Source of the DNA: CAZFHP01 sp964519365
GTDB lineage: Bacteria > Babelota > Babeliae > Babelales > RVW-14
Reading direction: 5' to 3'
Assembly (NCBI GenBank): GCA_964519365.1
Contig: CAZFHP010000007.1
Coordinates: 1-41,429, forward strand
Length of the DNA stretch: 41,429 bases
Shown here: positions 7,109 through 15,118 of the stretch, piece after piece
Position numbering within the stretch: position 1 is the first letter of the stretch
Layout of the letters: each line of letters opens with the position of its first letter
The notes under the pieces: model-generated
The model's database searches: none
What the model was told of the DNA's origin: nothing
Seen by the model: only the letters and a program-made list of their open reading frames with translations
Translations under genes and position numbers: made by a program

Positions 7109-8617
7109 ATGAAAAAGATTTTAATTATTATTGCGGTCCTAATTCTCATCATTGCAGGCAAATTAGTACTTTTATCTTATTTAGATCTCATCCCACCCAT
7201 TAACGAAACAACAAAAACCTGCTTAGTCACGGGGGCGTCATCTGGTATTGGACGAGAAATCTCTAAAGAAATGGCCAAACAAGGCTGGAAAGTTATTGGT
7301 ATCGCTCGACGAAAAAACAAACTCAAAAAACTTGCTCTTGAACTTGGAAATAAGTTTATTCCCTATACATGTGATGTTAGCAATCCCAAAGAAATACATC
7401 AGGTCTCTGAAACCATAAAACAACAAAAACTTCGCCCAACATTATTTTTCTTAAACGCAGGAATAGGCGCCCCCAGCGCAAAATTTGAACCCATGTTTTC
7501 AAAACACAAACAAACGTTTGATACGAATTATTTTGGTGTAATTTCATGGATCGATAATTGGATCAACGATGTAAAAAACTTTGGTGGCGGAACGTTTATC
7601 GCAACGTCATCAGTTTCGTCACTCTTTGCAACCCCCGGAGCAGCTGGGTATAGTGCAAGCAAAGCCGCCGTTAATAATTGCTTCCAATCACTTCGTTTAG
7701 ACTATCGAGATAACAATATTGGGTTTGCCATCGTTCTTCCTGGGCCAGTCGCAACAGAAATGCTTAAAACACCTAAGCCTTTACCATTCACACATGATGC
7801 TTCAGACGAAGCAAAATATATTATCCAACAAGTTTTTAACAGAAAAAAACAGATTGAACCCTCATGGTTTTACTCAAGCATATTAAGATTTTTAAACTGG
7901 TTGCCTGATATATTCGTAATAAAGCTATTAGGAACAAACTCACAAGTCACAATCGAATGGCATGAAATAACACACGAGACATACCCAACAATACGACCAA
8001 TCCTCGAATCTTTAGAAACAGTCAATGTTAATGCGTTTTTACCGTTAGTCAAACCATATGCATGGAAGCATGACAAACGACTAGTAAACGTCCCAGAAGA
8101 AAAGAGACCATTCATAGAAGAAAAAGTCACGTCAAATATTATTCAATCGCTCAAATCTAAGTACAAAGAAATAATAACCAAAATAGAAACCGGGCTACAA
8201 AATAAAACTCTTCCAATTGTTTATCTAGCCATTGCAAAAGATAATCAGCAAAAAATCTTAGGCTTTGCATTGTTTAAAAAAGAATCGATTAAAACTAATT
8301 TGTCTTCACGCTTGCTCAATATTACTGAAGGATCACGTGACCAAATTGATTCAACCCCTGATCAGGATCAACTTTATGTATACGTGCTCGCAGTAGATCC
8401 CAAAGCTCAAAAAAAAGGCGTTGGTAAAAAACTCGTGTTTTCAGCATTTCAATATTGTCCAAAAATTAAGAATCTTTTTCTCAAATCATCGGCTCATGAA
8501 TCAAATAAAAAAACACAGGGGTTTTATGAGCATATAGGTTTTATTCCAGTACTTAAGGGCATATTTAATGCTCCGGGTTGGGAGCGAGAAAAAATTGTGT
8601 ACATGTACGAAAAGTAA
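7109..8617 (+). CDS. Membrane-anchored short-chain dehydrogenase fused to a GNAT acetyltransferase
   Basis: Residues 4-24 form one membrane anchor. Residues 35-275 are a classical short-chain dehydrogenase/reductase: the cofactor loop TGASSGIG (41-48), NAG (116-118), and the catalytic pair Y181 and K185 in YSASK. About 90 residues of linker follow. Residues 368-485 form a GNAT domain with the acetyl-CoA loop VDPKAQKKGVGKKLV (429-443) and the terminal GFYEHIGF (471-478). The parts would reduce or oxidise a carbonyl/alcohol with NAD(P) and acetylate an amine or hydroxyl. A shared substrate, perhaps in lipid or sugar processing at the membrane, is inference. The frame is open throughout with no sign of a frameshift. 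The stop lies five bases before the next ATG, so it forms an operon with the Nudix gene. Confidence 0.8.
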   Translation: MKKILIIIAVLILIIAGKLVLLSYLDLIPPINETTKTCLVTGASSGIGREISKEMAKQGWKVIGIARRKNKLKKLALELGNKFIPYTCDVSNPKEIHQVSETIKQQKLRPTLFFLNAGIGAPSAKFEPMFSKHKQTFDTNYFGVISWIDNWINDVKNFGGGTFIATSSVSSLFATPGAAGYSASKAAVNNCFQSLRLDYRDNNIGFAIVLPGPVATEMLKTPKPLPFTHDASDEAKYIIQQVFNRKKQIEPSWFYSSILRFLNWLPDIFVIKLLGTNSQVTIEWHEITHETYPTIRPILESLETVNVNAFLPLVKPYAWKHDKRLVNVPEEKRPFIEEKVTSNIIQSLKSKYKEIITKIETGLQNKTLPIVYLAIAKDNQQKILGFALFKKESIKTNLSSRLLNITEGSRDQIDSTPDQDQLYVYVLAVDPKAQKKGVGKKLVFSAFQYCPKIKNLFLKSSAHESNKKTQGFYEHIGFIPVLKGIFNAPGWEREKIVYMYEK

Positions 8618-8622
8618 TTTCT

Positions 8623-9078
8623 ATGAACCAATATAGAATATCGGCTTCTGGAATTATTATTCACAGGCAAAAAGTAGTACTTGCACAATGCAAAGATCCA
8701 GACGGAAAAAGTTTTTTTGTCGGCCCTGGTGGCGGCATAGAACAAAATGAACCAATAGAACAAGCACTTATTCGAGAAATCAAAGAAGAAACCAGGCTTG
8801 ACATTCAACCTATTAAAATACTTCTTATCGAAGACTTACTCACTACCAAATATCGTATCCTTAAAATTTGGTTCTGGTGCGAAATTCTTGGAGGCACACT
8901 TGCACAACAAACAGATGAAGCAATCGCCGAGGGGATTATCGATGTAAACTGGTATAGCAAAGAAGAACTTACAAATAAAACAGTCTATCCAGCAATCTTG
9001 CTTGCTACTGATTGGGATTTGTTCGCACAAGAAAACTGGCAAACACAATGCTTGCCACCCGTCAAAGCTGTTTTTTGA
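8623..9078 (+). CDS. Nudix hydrolase
   Basis: The 151-residue protein has a clear Nudix box: G37, E43, then R51-E52 and E55-E56 in REIKEET. The glycine normally following EEX is R58 here, a tolerated change. Nudix enzymes hydrolyse nucleoside diphosphate-linked compounds; the substrate is not predictable from sequence. The ATG at 8623 is five bases after the SDR-GNAT stop. The open frame begins earlier but would overlap that gene, so the downstream ATG was chosen. Confidence 0.85.
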   Translation: MNQYRISASGIIIHRQKVVLAQCKDPDGKSFFVGPGGGIEQNEPIEQALIREIKEETRLDIQPIKILLIEDLLTTKYRILKIWFWCEILGGTLAQQTDEAIAEGIIDVNWYSKEELTNKTVYPAILLATDWDLFAQENWQTQCLPPVKAVF

Positions 9079-9102
9079 TCTGTAATTTCTGAGGCAAGCC
9101 CT

Positions 9103-9972
9103 TCACCCAAGCAAAATCTGGACAAAGTTTAAAAAATATCCAGGATCAAGATCATCTTCTATCATCCAGCAAGCAGACAATATTGTCTGAACATAAACCC
9201 AGTCCCATATACGTTGCTCATCAAGATTAAAATTTTTTGCAAACAACATAATACGGCGCTGAATTATATTTTTTGCATCATTTTGTTCAAGTAATGTTGG
9301 CATGGGATTTCGAATAAAAGCCCCTACTTCATATGCTGGCTCACCAATGATGCCTTTAGGATCAATCGCTATCCATTTATTTTTTTCACATGAAAGAATA
9401 TTCCCATGATGCAAGTCACCATGCAAAAGAACGTTCTGAGTTGGCGTCTGCAACAGACTATCACGAAGCTCCCGTGCCTTTTTTATAAACTGTCTGGGAA
9501 TATCCCAGTCTTTGTCTAAAATAGACAACCAGTCTGAAATGTGTTGAAATTGTTTTGATTCTTTAAATAAAACCCTATGAAGCCCATCCATTATCTTACA
9601 TGTAATTTTTATTGCCTCTTCGTCATGTTCTGGAAATAACGATTTTAAAGATTGCCCGGGCACGGCTCTTTCCAACAACAATGCACCCATATTCATATCG
9701 GCACCAAGAACCTTGATGCACTTATGCCCCTCAAAACATTTCAGAGCTGCGGCTTCTCTTTGCATTGCAGATTTGTCAAAACCAAGCTTAAGAATTACAT
9801 GCTTTTCTTTTTGCATACCGGCAAGAATATAATTGTATGACAATTCTTTCAGAGGCTGCAAATCAGATAAACCCCATTTTACAGCAAGCTGATCAACCAA
9901 ATTCTTTAAATTATTTAACCAGACTTGCCCCTGCTGGCCATACAAGCGTTTCATATTTTCTTCAAACAACAT
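9103..9972 (-). CDS. Aminoglycoside phosphotransferase, streptomycin 6-kinase-like
   Basis: The 289-residue protein fits the APH(6)/streptomycin kinase family of protein-kinase-like phosphotransferases. Key residues are the ATP lysine K62 (VILKLG), E73, the catalytic loop LLHGDLHHGNIL with H184, D186 and N191, and the metal aspartate D204 in AIDPKG, followed by GEPAYEVGAFIRNP. That last block is characteristic of the APH(6) group. Such enzymes phosphorylate streptomycin, but chromosomal relatives may act on other small molecules, so resistance should not be assumed. An AGGA site lies before the ATG. The gene starts four bases after the stop of the upstream methyltransferase, so the two are co-transcribed. 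Confidence 0.8.
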   Translation of the reverse strand: MLFEENMKRLYGQQGQVWLNNLKNLVDQLAVKWGLSDLQPLKELSYNYILAGMQKEKHVILKLGFDKSAMQREAAALKCFEGHKCIKVLGADMNMGALLLERAVPGQSLKSLFPEHDEEAIKITCKIMDGLHRVLFKESKQFQHISDWLSILDKDWDIPRQFIKKARELRDSLLQTPTQNVLLHGDLHHGNILSCEKNKWIAIDPKGIIGEPAYEVGAFIRNPMPTLLEQNDAKNIIQRRIMLFAKNFNLDEQRIWDWVYVQTILSACWMIEDDLDPGYFLNFVQILLG

Positions 9973-9976
9973 ATTT

Positions 9977-10759
9977 CTACTTTCCTAGTTTTATCCCATG
10001 TACATACAAAAACATTGCCACAACATCTCGTGCTTTTTTGAGCAAAACACTCTTTTTACACGCTTCTTGCGTCGGCACAGGTTCTTGAATCTTTTTAAGC
10101 ACAAAACCAACTTGCATCAACTGATTTATATACGTCGAAAGCGTACGATGATATCTCGTTTGTACAAGTTCTTGGGTGTCTGATTTATCTGTTTTTTTCG
10201 TAAGAGCAAAACGCATTTCCCATGGACCCTCTTCAAAATACCCCGAACTAACAATCTTTATTTTTTCACCCCGTTCATTTTTTATCCACGTATAATGTGG
10301 CGGAGAAAAACACGGGTGATGCAGACTGAAAAATAACGAACCTCCGGGCTTTAAAACCCGGTAAAATTCTTGCAGCGCTTGTTCATAACCTGGGCCGTCC
10401 ATAAGGGCCATGGTTGAAAGAACCGTATCAAACGAATTATCTTCAAAAATAGACAGATCCGTAAACGATGCAACGTTATAGTCTATCCCCAATGGGTTCT
10501 GCTTCTCTTCTTCTTGTGCAAGCCTAATCATGTTTTCTGACAGATCTATACCCGTTATATGGGCTCCCTGCTGGGCAAAGAGACGCGTATTATACCCTTC
10601 GCCACACCCGGCATCAAGAACTCGCTTGCCCTTTATGTCACCTACAAATTTAAAAAACGCCGGATTGTTAAACAGGTCACGATAAACATCTTTACCACTT
10701 CGAACTTCTTGCGCCCAAAATTCAGCCTGTTTATCCCAGTGATCTTTTTGTTTGTTCAT
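9977..10759 (-). CDS. Class I SAM-dependent methyltransferase
   Basis: The 260-residue protein has the SAM-binding motif I RVLDAGCGEGYNTR (46-59), an acidic ribose-binding residue at D72 (GIDLSENMI), motif IV-like FDTVLSTMALMD, and YRVLKPGGSLFFSLHHPCF. This is the Methyltransf_11/UbiE-like small-molecule group. The substrate is unknown. It is the first gene of a two-gene unit with the streptomycin-kinase-like gene, so the two may act on the same compound (inference). No strong ribosome binding site is visible before the ATG at 10759. Confidence 0.85.
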   Translation of the reverse strand: MNKQKDHWDKQAEFWAQEVRSGKDVYRDLFNNPAFFKFVGDIKGKRVLDAGCGEGYNTRLFAQQGAHITGIDLSENMIRLAQEEEKQNPLGIDYNVASFTDLSIFEDNSFDTVLSTMALMDGPGYEQALQEFYRVLKPGGSLFFSLHHPCFSPPHYTWIKNERGEKIKIVSSGYFEEGPWEMRFALTKKTDKSDTQELVQTRYHRTLSTYINQLMQVGFVLKKIQEPVPTQEACKKSVLLKKARDVVAMFLYVHGIKLGK

Positions 10760-10793
10760 AGTTTTGCTTTCTACTGCCCACCCCTATTTGTTT

Positions 10794-11129
10794 CTATAGA
10801 CCTCTTTGCAGTGCAGCTGCATAATTGAACTCATAAAAATATTTTTTCCAAATTTCATCAGTCGTATTATATTCGTTCTCATAAACAAAATGATCAACAA
10901 GCGCCTCCCGTGTACGTAAAATTTCTCGTAGTCGCCCCTTATTCTTTGGATCACCAACTGTCAAATCTATAAGTTCAAGAGCTCGCTCAAAAGCTTTTTT
11001 GCTTCGATCAAGATTTCCCTTTTGTTTCCATCGAATCGTCCGATCGACATCACAACCGATGTTTGCTAACTGCTCAACAAGAGACAGCTCAAACCAACGG
11101 CCCGCAGCTAGCTTTTTGTGTATAATCAC
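10794..11129 (-). CDS. Conserved small helical protein paired with DUF5674
   Basis: The 111-residue protein starts at a GTG overlapping the stop of the upstream DUF5674 gene by four bases, a sign of tight coupling. It begins KLAAGRWFELSLVEQLANIGCDVDR and continues with helices rich in charged residues (KAFERALELIDLTV). I remember this pattern from small unnamed proteins in metagenome bacteria, but I cannot name a function. All-helical form, small size and the strict pairing recall HEPN/MNT-type toxin-antitoxin modules. That is a hypothesis only; the HEPN RX4-6H motif is not clearly present. Confidence 0.7.
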   Translation of the reverse strand: MIIHKKLAAGRWFELSLVEQLANIGCDVDRTIRWKQKGNLDRSKKAFERALELIDLTVGDPKNKGRLREILRTREALVDHFVYENEYNTTDEIWKKYFYEFNYAAALQRGL

Positions 11130-11470
11130 TGTATCACCAATTTTTTAACAACATTTCTTATTTTTTCTTGCACTTTTGGATCATCAACACATCGACTCCT
11201 ATTTCCCCATGATGGTCGAAGATTTATCATCGAATCAAATTCAATAAAATCGTCTTTTTCAAAATCTTCTGGATGAAAATTTATGCCCCAAAGATTTTTC
11301 TGCTGTGATCCCTGTTCTAATAATAAACCCTCTTGGTCCGCATGCAGTTCTGCATCTACAACCATAATTTCTTTATCAATATCAACAACAGCTTTAACGA
11401 TCCCTCCAAACATTTTTTCTGACATCTTTTTTAGTTCTTCAAGCTTAATTCTTTCTGTTACAACCTGCAC
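11126..11470 (-). CDS. DUF5674 family protein
   Basis: I chose the GTG at 11470 because AAAGGA lies five bases upstream and the product then begins QVVTERIKLEELKKM, as family members do. The ATG at 11488 has no ribosome binding site. The 114-residue protein carries the two blocks of this family: ELHADQEGLLLEQGS followed by LWGINFHPE, and FIEFDSMINLRPSWGNRSR near the end. The many conserved acidic and histidine residues suggest a metal or catalytic site, but no function is established as far as I know. It overlaps its partner gene by four bases. A toxin-antitoxin-like or regulatory pair is the best guess. Confidence 0.75.
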   Translation of the reverse strand: MQVVTERIKLEELKKMSEKMFGGIVKAVVDIDKEIMVVDAELHADQEGLLLEQGSQQKNLWGINFHPEDFEKDDFIEFDSMINLRPSWGNRSRCVDDPKVQEKIRNVVKKLVIQ

Positions 11471-11696
11471 AATATTCCTTTCATACATTTTTTTGAAATT
11501 TACTACCCCATAAGTTTTTAAGAACGTAACATAAATATATCCTAACTTAAAGAACTTTTTATTCCATCAAAACCATACAAATAGCTCTTTAAATTGCTTT
11601 TTTTTGCCACACTAAGTAATTTTTTACAAAAAACACTAAACTCTATTTACTATAGGCCAAACAAACAACAATCCTCAAATAGACAGATAAAATATT

Positions 11697-12266
11697 ATGA
11701 AAACAAAAACAAATTTTCTTCCCGAGCAAATAAATCACATAAAAAAAACAATTGCTCTCAATGCAACTCCAGATGAATTTAAGACATTTATGTATCTGTG
11801 CCAAGCGTATAGTCTTGACCCGCTTAAAAAAGAAATATACTTTATCAAGTATGGCGGCAAATCGACGATTATTACTAGCAGGGACGGCTATCTTAAAATC
11901 GCCAATGCTAACCAAAATTTCGACGGTATTGAAAGTGATGTCGTCTATCAAGGCGATACCGTCACCAAGCGTGATGACGGCAGCATACACATAACGTATG
12001 GCCCAGAACATCTGTCGTTTAATAAAGCCAAGCTAACAGGGGCTTTTTGTAGCGTATTCCGCAAAGATCGTGCAAAAGCGACAGCTGTTTTTGTAAGCAT
12101 AAAAGAATATTACAAAAAAGAAGCCCCCATTTGGCAACGATACACCAACGCCATGATTCTTAAAGTTGCTGAAGCAATGGCACTCAAACGTGCATTCTCT
12201 ATTAGTGGCCTTGTTACAAAAGAAGAAATCGAAGGACCAAATCAAAATGGCAATGAAACACTTTAA
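11697..12266 (+). CDS. RecT/Bet-type single-strand annealing protein
   Basis: The 189-residue protein matches the phage recombination protein Bet/RecT family: TPDEFKTFMYLCQAYSLDPL, EIYFIKYGGKSTIITSRDG, then YLKIANANQNFDGIESD, FRKDRAKATAVFVSIKEY and a C-terminal NAMILKVAEAMALKRAFSIS. These proteins coat single-stranded DNA and anneal it to a complement during phage-type recombination. Usually an exonuclease gene (exo/RecE) and other phage genes sit beside it; none is visible here, so it is an orphan, perhaps a phage remnant or a domesticated gene. Its last bases overlap the start of the deacetylase gene. Confidence 0.85.
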   Translation: MKTKTNFLPEQINHIKKTIALNATPDEFKTFMYLCQAYSLDPLKKEIYFIKYGGKSTIITSRDGYLKIANANQNFDGIESDVVYQGDTVTKRDDGSIHITYGPEHLSFNKAKLTGAFCSVFRKDRAKATAVFVSIKEYYKKEAPIWQRYTNAMILKVAEAMALKRAFSISGLVTKEEIEGPNQNGNETL

Positions 12267-12987
12267 AAAAAAGCACAATGGATCATTTATTGTTTCAACA
12301 GTTATTGTCGCATCTATTATCACATCAGCAGCTTTGACATTTGGCTATCTTATTATTCCTAATTCTCCACAGATAATTGGCAAATCAGTTCGCCGTGTTA
12401 AGACAGAAGAAAAAGTTGTTGCACTCACGTTTGACGACGGACCCAATCCCCCATTTACGTATGAAATTTTAGATCTTTTAGAAAAGCATGATATCAAAGC
12501 AACGTTTTTTGTTGTCGGCGAACGGGCACACGAATATCCTGGAACTGTTCAAGAAATATATCGAGCAGGGCATGAGCTGGGCAATCATACATGGTCACAT
12601 AGTGTACTTATTTGCAGATCATGTCAGTTTATTCGTGATCAAATAGAACCGACAGATAAATTATTACGTGATTTAGGATATGAAGGACCTATTCACTTTA
12701 GAGCTCCCAAGGGGCTTAAATTTATAAATTTGCCAAGAACTCTTGCTAAAGATAACAGAGAACACATCTTATTTGACGCTGTCGCTTGGGATTGGAGTTC
12801 CCCCGGAAAAAACAAAATCGTGAAAAACGTCATGAAAAGTGTCAAGCCTGGATCAATTATATTACTTCACGATGGCTGTGGAACCCAAGAACAAACTGTT
12901 CCGGCAACAGAAATAATTATCGAAAAGCTCAAGAAAGACGGCTATAAATTTGTAACTATTTCTGAATTATTAAAAAAACGTTTTTGA
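12247..12987 (+). CDS. Polysaccharide deacetylase (NodB/CE4 family)
   Basis: The 246-residue protein has an N-terminal membrane anchor (about 14-37) and a NodB domain facing the periplasm. Its motifs are TFDDGP with D63 and D64, the metal histidines H114 and H118 in NHTWSH, R152 in FRAPKG (motif 3), D182 in WDWSSPG, and LLHDG with H208. CE4 enzymes remove acetyl groups from peptidoglycan, chitin oligomers or similar polymers with a divalent metal. The ATG at 12247 has AAGGA ten bases upstream and overlaps the RecT gene by 20 bases. Its 3' end overlaps the convergent glycosyltransferase by 46 bases. It could modify the cell's own peptidoglycan to resist lysozyme (inference). Confidence 0.85.
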   Translation: MAMKHFKKKHNGSFIVSTVIVASIITSAALTFGYLIIPNSPQIIGKSVRRVKTEEKVVALTFDDGPNPPFTYEILDLLEKHDIKATFFVVGERAHEYPGTVQEIYRAGHELGNHTWSHSVLICRSCQFIRDQIEPTDKLLRDLGYEGPIHFRAPKGLKFINLPRTLAKDNREHILFDAVAWDWSSPGKNKIVKNVMKSVKPGSIILLHDGCGTQEQTVPATEIIIEKLKKDGYKFVTISELLKKRF

Positions 12988-14204
12988 CGAGAAAGCAAAG
13001 ATTTAACAATTTTGCGAACTTTTGATGCAAAACAAAGTTTACGTCTTGATTTGCGTTTTTGTTTTTGAGCTTTAATTTCTCGTTTTTTTTCAAGCTTTTC
13101 TTGCACCAATCGCTTAAGCTGTTTCATACGCTTAAAAGCCGAACCTTCCCCATAAAGCTTTATCCAGTCAATCGTTGCCTTTTCCCAAAATAAACACGTT
13201 TCTCCCCTATCAACAAGAATAGGTAAATTCATGTGCATTGCTTCGTTGCAAACATTAGGACTTGGTTGTGTTATTAATAAGTCTGATATTGCCATAAGAT
13301 CGGGGATTTTCTTCGTAAATGGGATAACTGAAAACGTCACTGGCCCAGATGCTTTAATCCGTTTAATTCTTCGAGCGAGTTTCTTATTTTTCCCAACACA
13401 AACTAATACATGAATGGGTACATCAAGTTCGACCAATGTCTTTACGTAATCAATTAATCTATTAGAACCAGAACCCCCTCGCATAAGCAAAACTATTTTT
13501 TTCTTTGCAGGAATTTTCCATGTTTTGCGAATTTCAGGAATATTCTTTGGAAGAAAAAACTCTTTACGCAAAGGACACCCAACTTCTTTTACGCATTTTG
13601 ATGGGATACGTTTTTTTGCCAACTGCTTTTTTATCCGTGGTGTTTTAGACTGAACCGTCATCATAAAATTATGTTTTTTACATCGGTCCATATTCAAAAG
13701 CCAAAGCGTCAGGTCAGCATCTAGCGTAATAATCAAAAATGGAATCTTATGGTGCTCAGCCGCCCAAGCAGCTGGGTAATTAAGTAACGGGATTAACGAA
13801 ATTAAAAGATCAGGTTTTTCTCTTGAAAGTATACGCGACAAACGTCTTTTAAACGACCCTCGCGTCATTTTAAAATACAGCTGTCCCGGGTAGCGAATAA
13901 TAAAATTTGCGGTTCGTAGCCAACCATTCTGAACAAGACTTACATGCATCGCTTCGCCATCAAACACAGGCTTGAAGAAATCATAAATAGGATTGATGCG
14001 AACAATATCATACTCAGGAAACATGTCTTTTAAAACATCACAGGCAGCCATATGACCATTGCCACCTTTGCTTGTAAGAACAACGACTTTGGGTTTTTTC
14101 TGTATAGCTTTTTGGGAACAACAAACACATGTACTTGTTAAAAAAATTAGTAAAAAAAAAAGTTCCGCAAAAAACTTTTTCGCAACTTTTGACAAAAAAA
14201 TCAC
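12942..14204 (-). CDS. GT28/MGDG-synthase-like glycosyltransferase with export signal
   Basis: The 420-residue protein resembles the monogalactosyldiacylglycerol synthase / processive diacylglycerol glucosyltransferase group: SKGGNGHMAACDVL near residues 44-57, IVRINPIYDFFKP, an UDP-sugar region with LLMRGGSGSNRLID, and LLITQPSPNVCNEA. These enzymes normally add hexose to diacylglycerol in the membrane. Unusually, the start is a hydrophobic signal-like segment ending in TCVCC, so the protein would be anchored or exported. The C-terminal 40 residues are very basic (KAQKQKRKSRRK), and the end is encoded in sequence overlapping the deacetylase gene on the other strand. The function call is by family resemblance. 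Confidence 0.7.
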   Translation of the reverse strand: MIFLSKVAKKFFAELFFLLIFLTSTCVCCSQKAIQKKPKVVVLTSKGGNGHMAACDVLKDMFPEYDIVRINPIYDFFKPVFDGEAMHVSLVQNGWLRTANFIIRYPGQLYFKMTRGSFKRRLSRILSREKPDLLISLIPLLNYPAAWAAEHHKIPFLIITLDADLTLWLLNMDRCKKHNFMMTVQSKTPRIKKQLAKKRIPSKCVKEVGCPLRKEFFLPKNIPEIRKTWKIPAKKKIVLLMRGGSGSNRLIDYVKTLVELDVPIHVLVCVGKNKKLARRIKRIKASGPVTFSVIPFTKKIPDLMAISDLLITQPSPNVCNEAMHMNLPILVDRGETCLFWEKATIDWIKLYGEGSAFKRMKQLKRLVQEKLEKKREIKAQKQKRKSRRKLCFASKVRKIVKSLLSRQKRFFNNSEIVTNL

Positions 14205-14235
14205 TTTATTCTTTCCCCTACAACAAAGAGCTTAT

Positions 14236-15099
14236 CTAACCAGCAAAATCTAATGCTATCTTAACAAAGCTCGCCAACGCTTTTATTTTCTGTTCTTTGT
14301 AATCAAGCGGTTTTTCCCAAGACTTCTTGGCATACGAATCAGTTATCGTAAGCAAAGCTATCATATCGATATTATTAAACGTTGCAACACTTAGCAACCC
14401 CGCTGTTTCCATTTCAACCGCCAAAACACCTTCTTTTTGGTACACATCTACTTCTTCTTGTGTTGTTCTATAAAACCCATCTGTCGTTACAATTGTACCA
14501 AGTTTATATGTCACGTTATTTTTTTTGAGAAACTTTATAAGCTTATTCTTGATCTTACGTGATGCATATACATATTTACTTGGGACTAGATAGTGATACG
14601 ATGTCCCTTCGTCACGAATAGACCGTTCACAAACAATCAAGTCACCTATTGCAATATTTTCTTGGAGCCCACAGCACGTTCCAATAAAAATAATATTCTT
14701 TACACCCCATGCAATCGTCATTTCCAATCGTATAGCAACATGCGGCGCTGTCATTCCCAAATGTGCGATGGCTACTGATGGATAGTCAACAAAAAAGTAT
14801 ACAGGTGAAAAATAACCATCACATTGTTCTGTACGATATTTTTGCAAAACAGTTTTAAGCAACAAATTATCAGCACACACAATAAGTGTCTTGGGCGGAG
14901 CATGCTTTGGGTATTTGCCTTTTGCTTTAATGCGCTCTAAATGTTTTTGTGGTGTTAAAAGCGCCTGGTATTTATGTTTTTCTGGTACATGTGGAAACCT
15001 CTGGCAAGGCGCTTTAAAAAAATAATACCCTGCTGTAGAAACTAATACCCCGAAGAAAAAAGAAAGCACTATTAAATTTTTTTGGCGCATAAACGTCAT
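14236..15099 (-). CDS. Membrane-anchored nucleoside phosphorylase (PNP/UDP family)
   Basis: The start at 15099 has AAAGG eight bases upstream; the longer frame to 15141 would overlap the peptidase gene. Of 287 residues, 8-28 form a membrane anchor, then the PNP_UDP_1 fold follows: R124, GTCCGL (140-145), and the ribose-binding VEMETAGLL (228-236), with D254 in the base-binding region (TDSYAKK). The family cleaves purine or pyrimidine nucleosides with phosphate to free base and ribose-1-phosphate. Members are normally cytosolic, so the anchor suggests nucleoside breakdown in the periplasm or outside the cell, perhaps to scavenge host bases. Base specificity cannot be read with confidence. The next gene, the peptidase, ends 19 bases upstream. 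Confidence 0.8.
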   Translation of the reverse strand: MTFMRQKNLIVLSFFFGVLVSTAGYYFFKAPCQRFPHVPEKHKYQALLTPQKHLERIKAKGKYPKHAPPKTLIVCADNLLLKTVLQKYRTEQCDGYFSPVYFFVDYPSVAIAHLGMTAPHVAIRLEMTIAWGVKNIIFIGTCCGLQENIAIGDLIVCERSIRDEGTSYHYLVPSKYVYASRKIKNKLIKFLKKNNVTYKLGTIVTTDGFYRTTQEEVDVYQKEGVLAVEMETAGLLSVATFNNIDMIALLTITDSYAKKSWEKPLDYKEQKIKALASFVKIALDFAG

Positions 15100-15118
15100 G
15101 ATATAAACCTTTCGCTTG

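Noticed and set aside
11594..11776. A 60-codon ORF on the plus strand
   Set aside because: It overlaps the RecT start in another frame, is Lys/Asn-rich low-complexity sequence and has no ribosome binding site.
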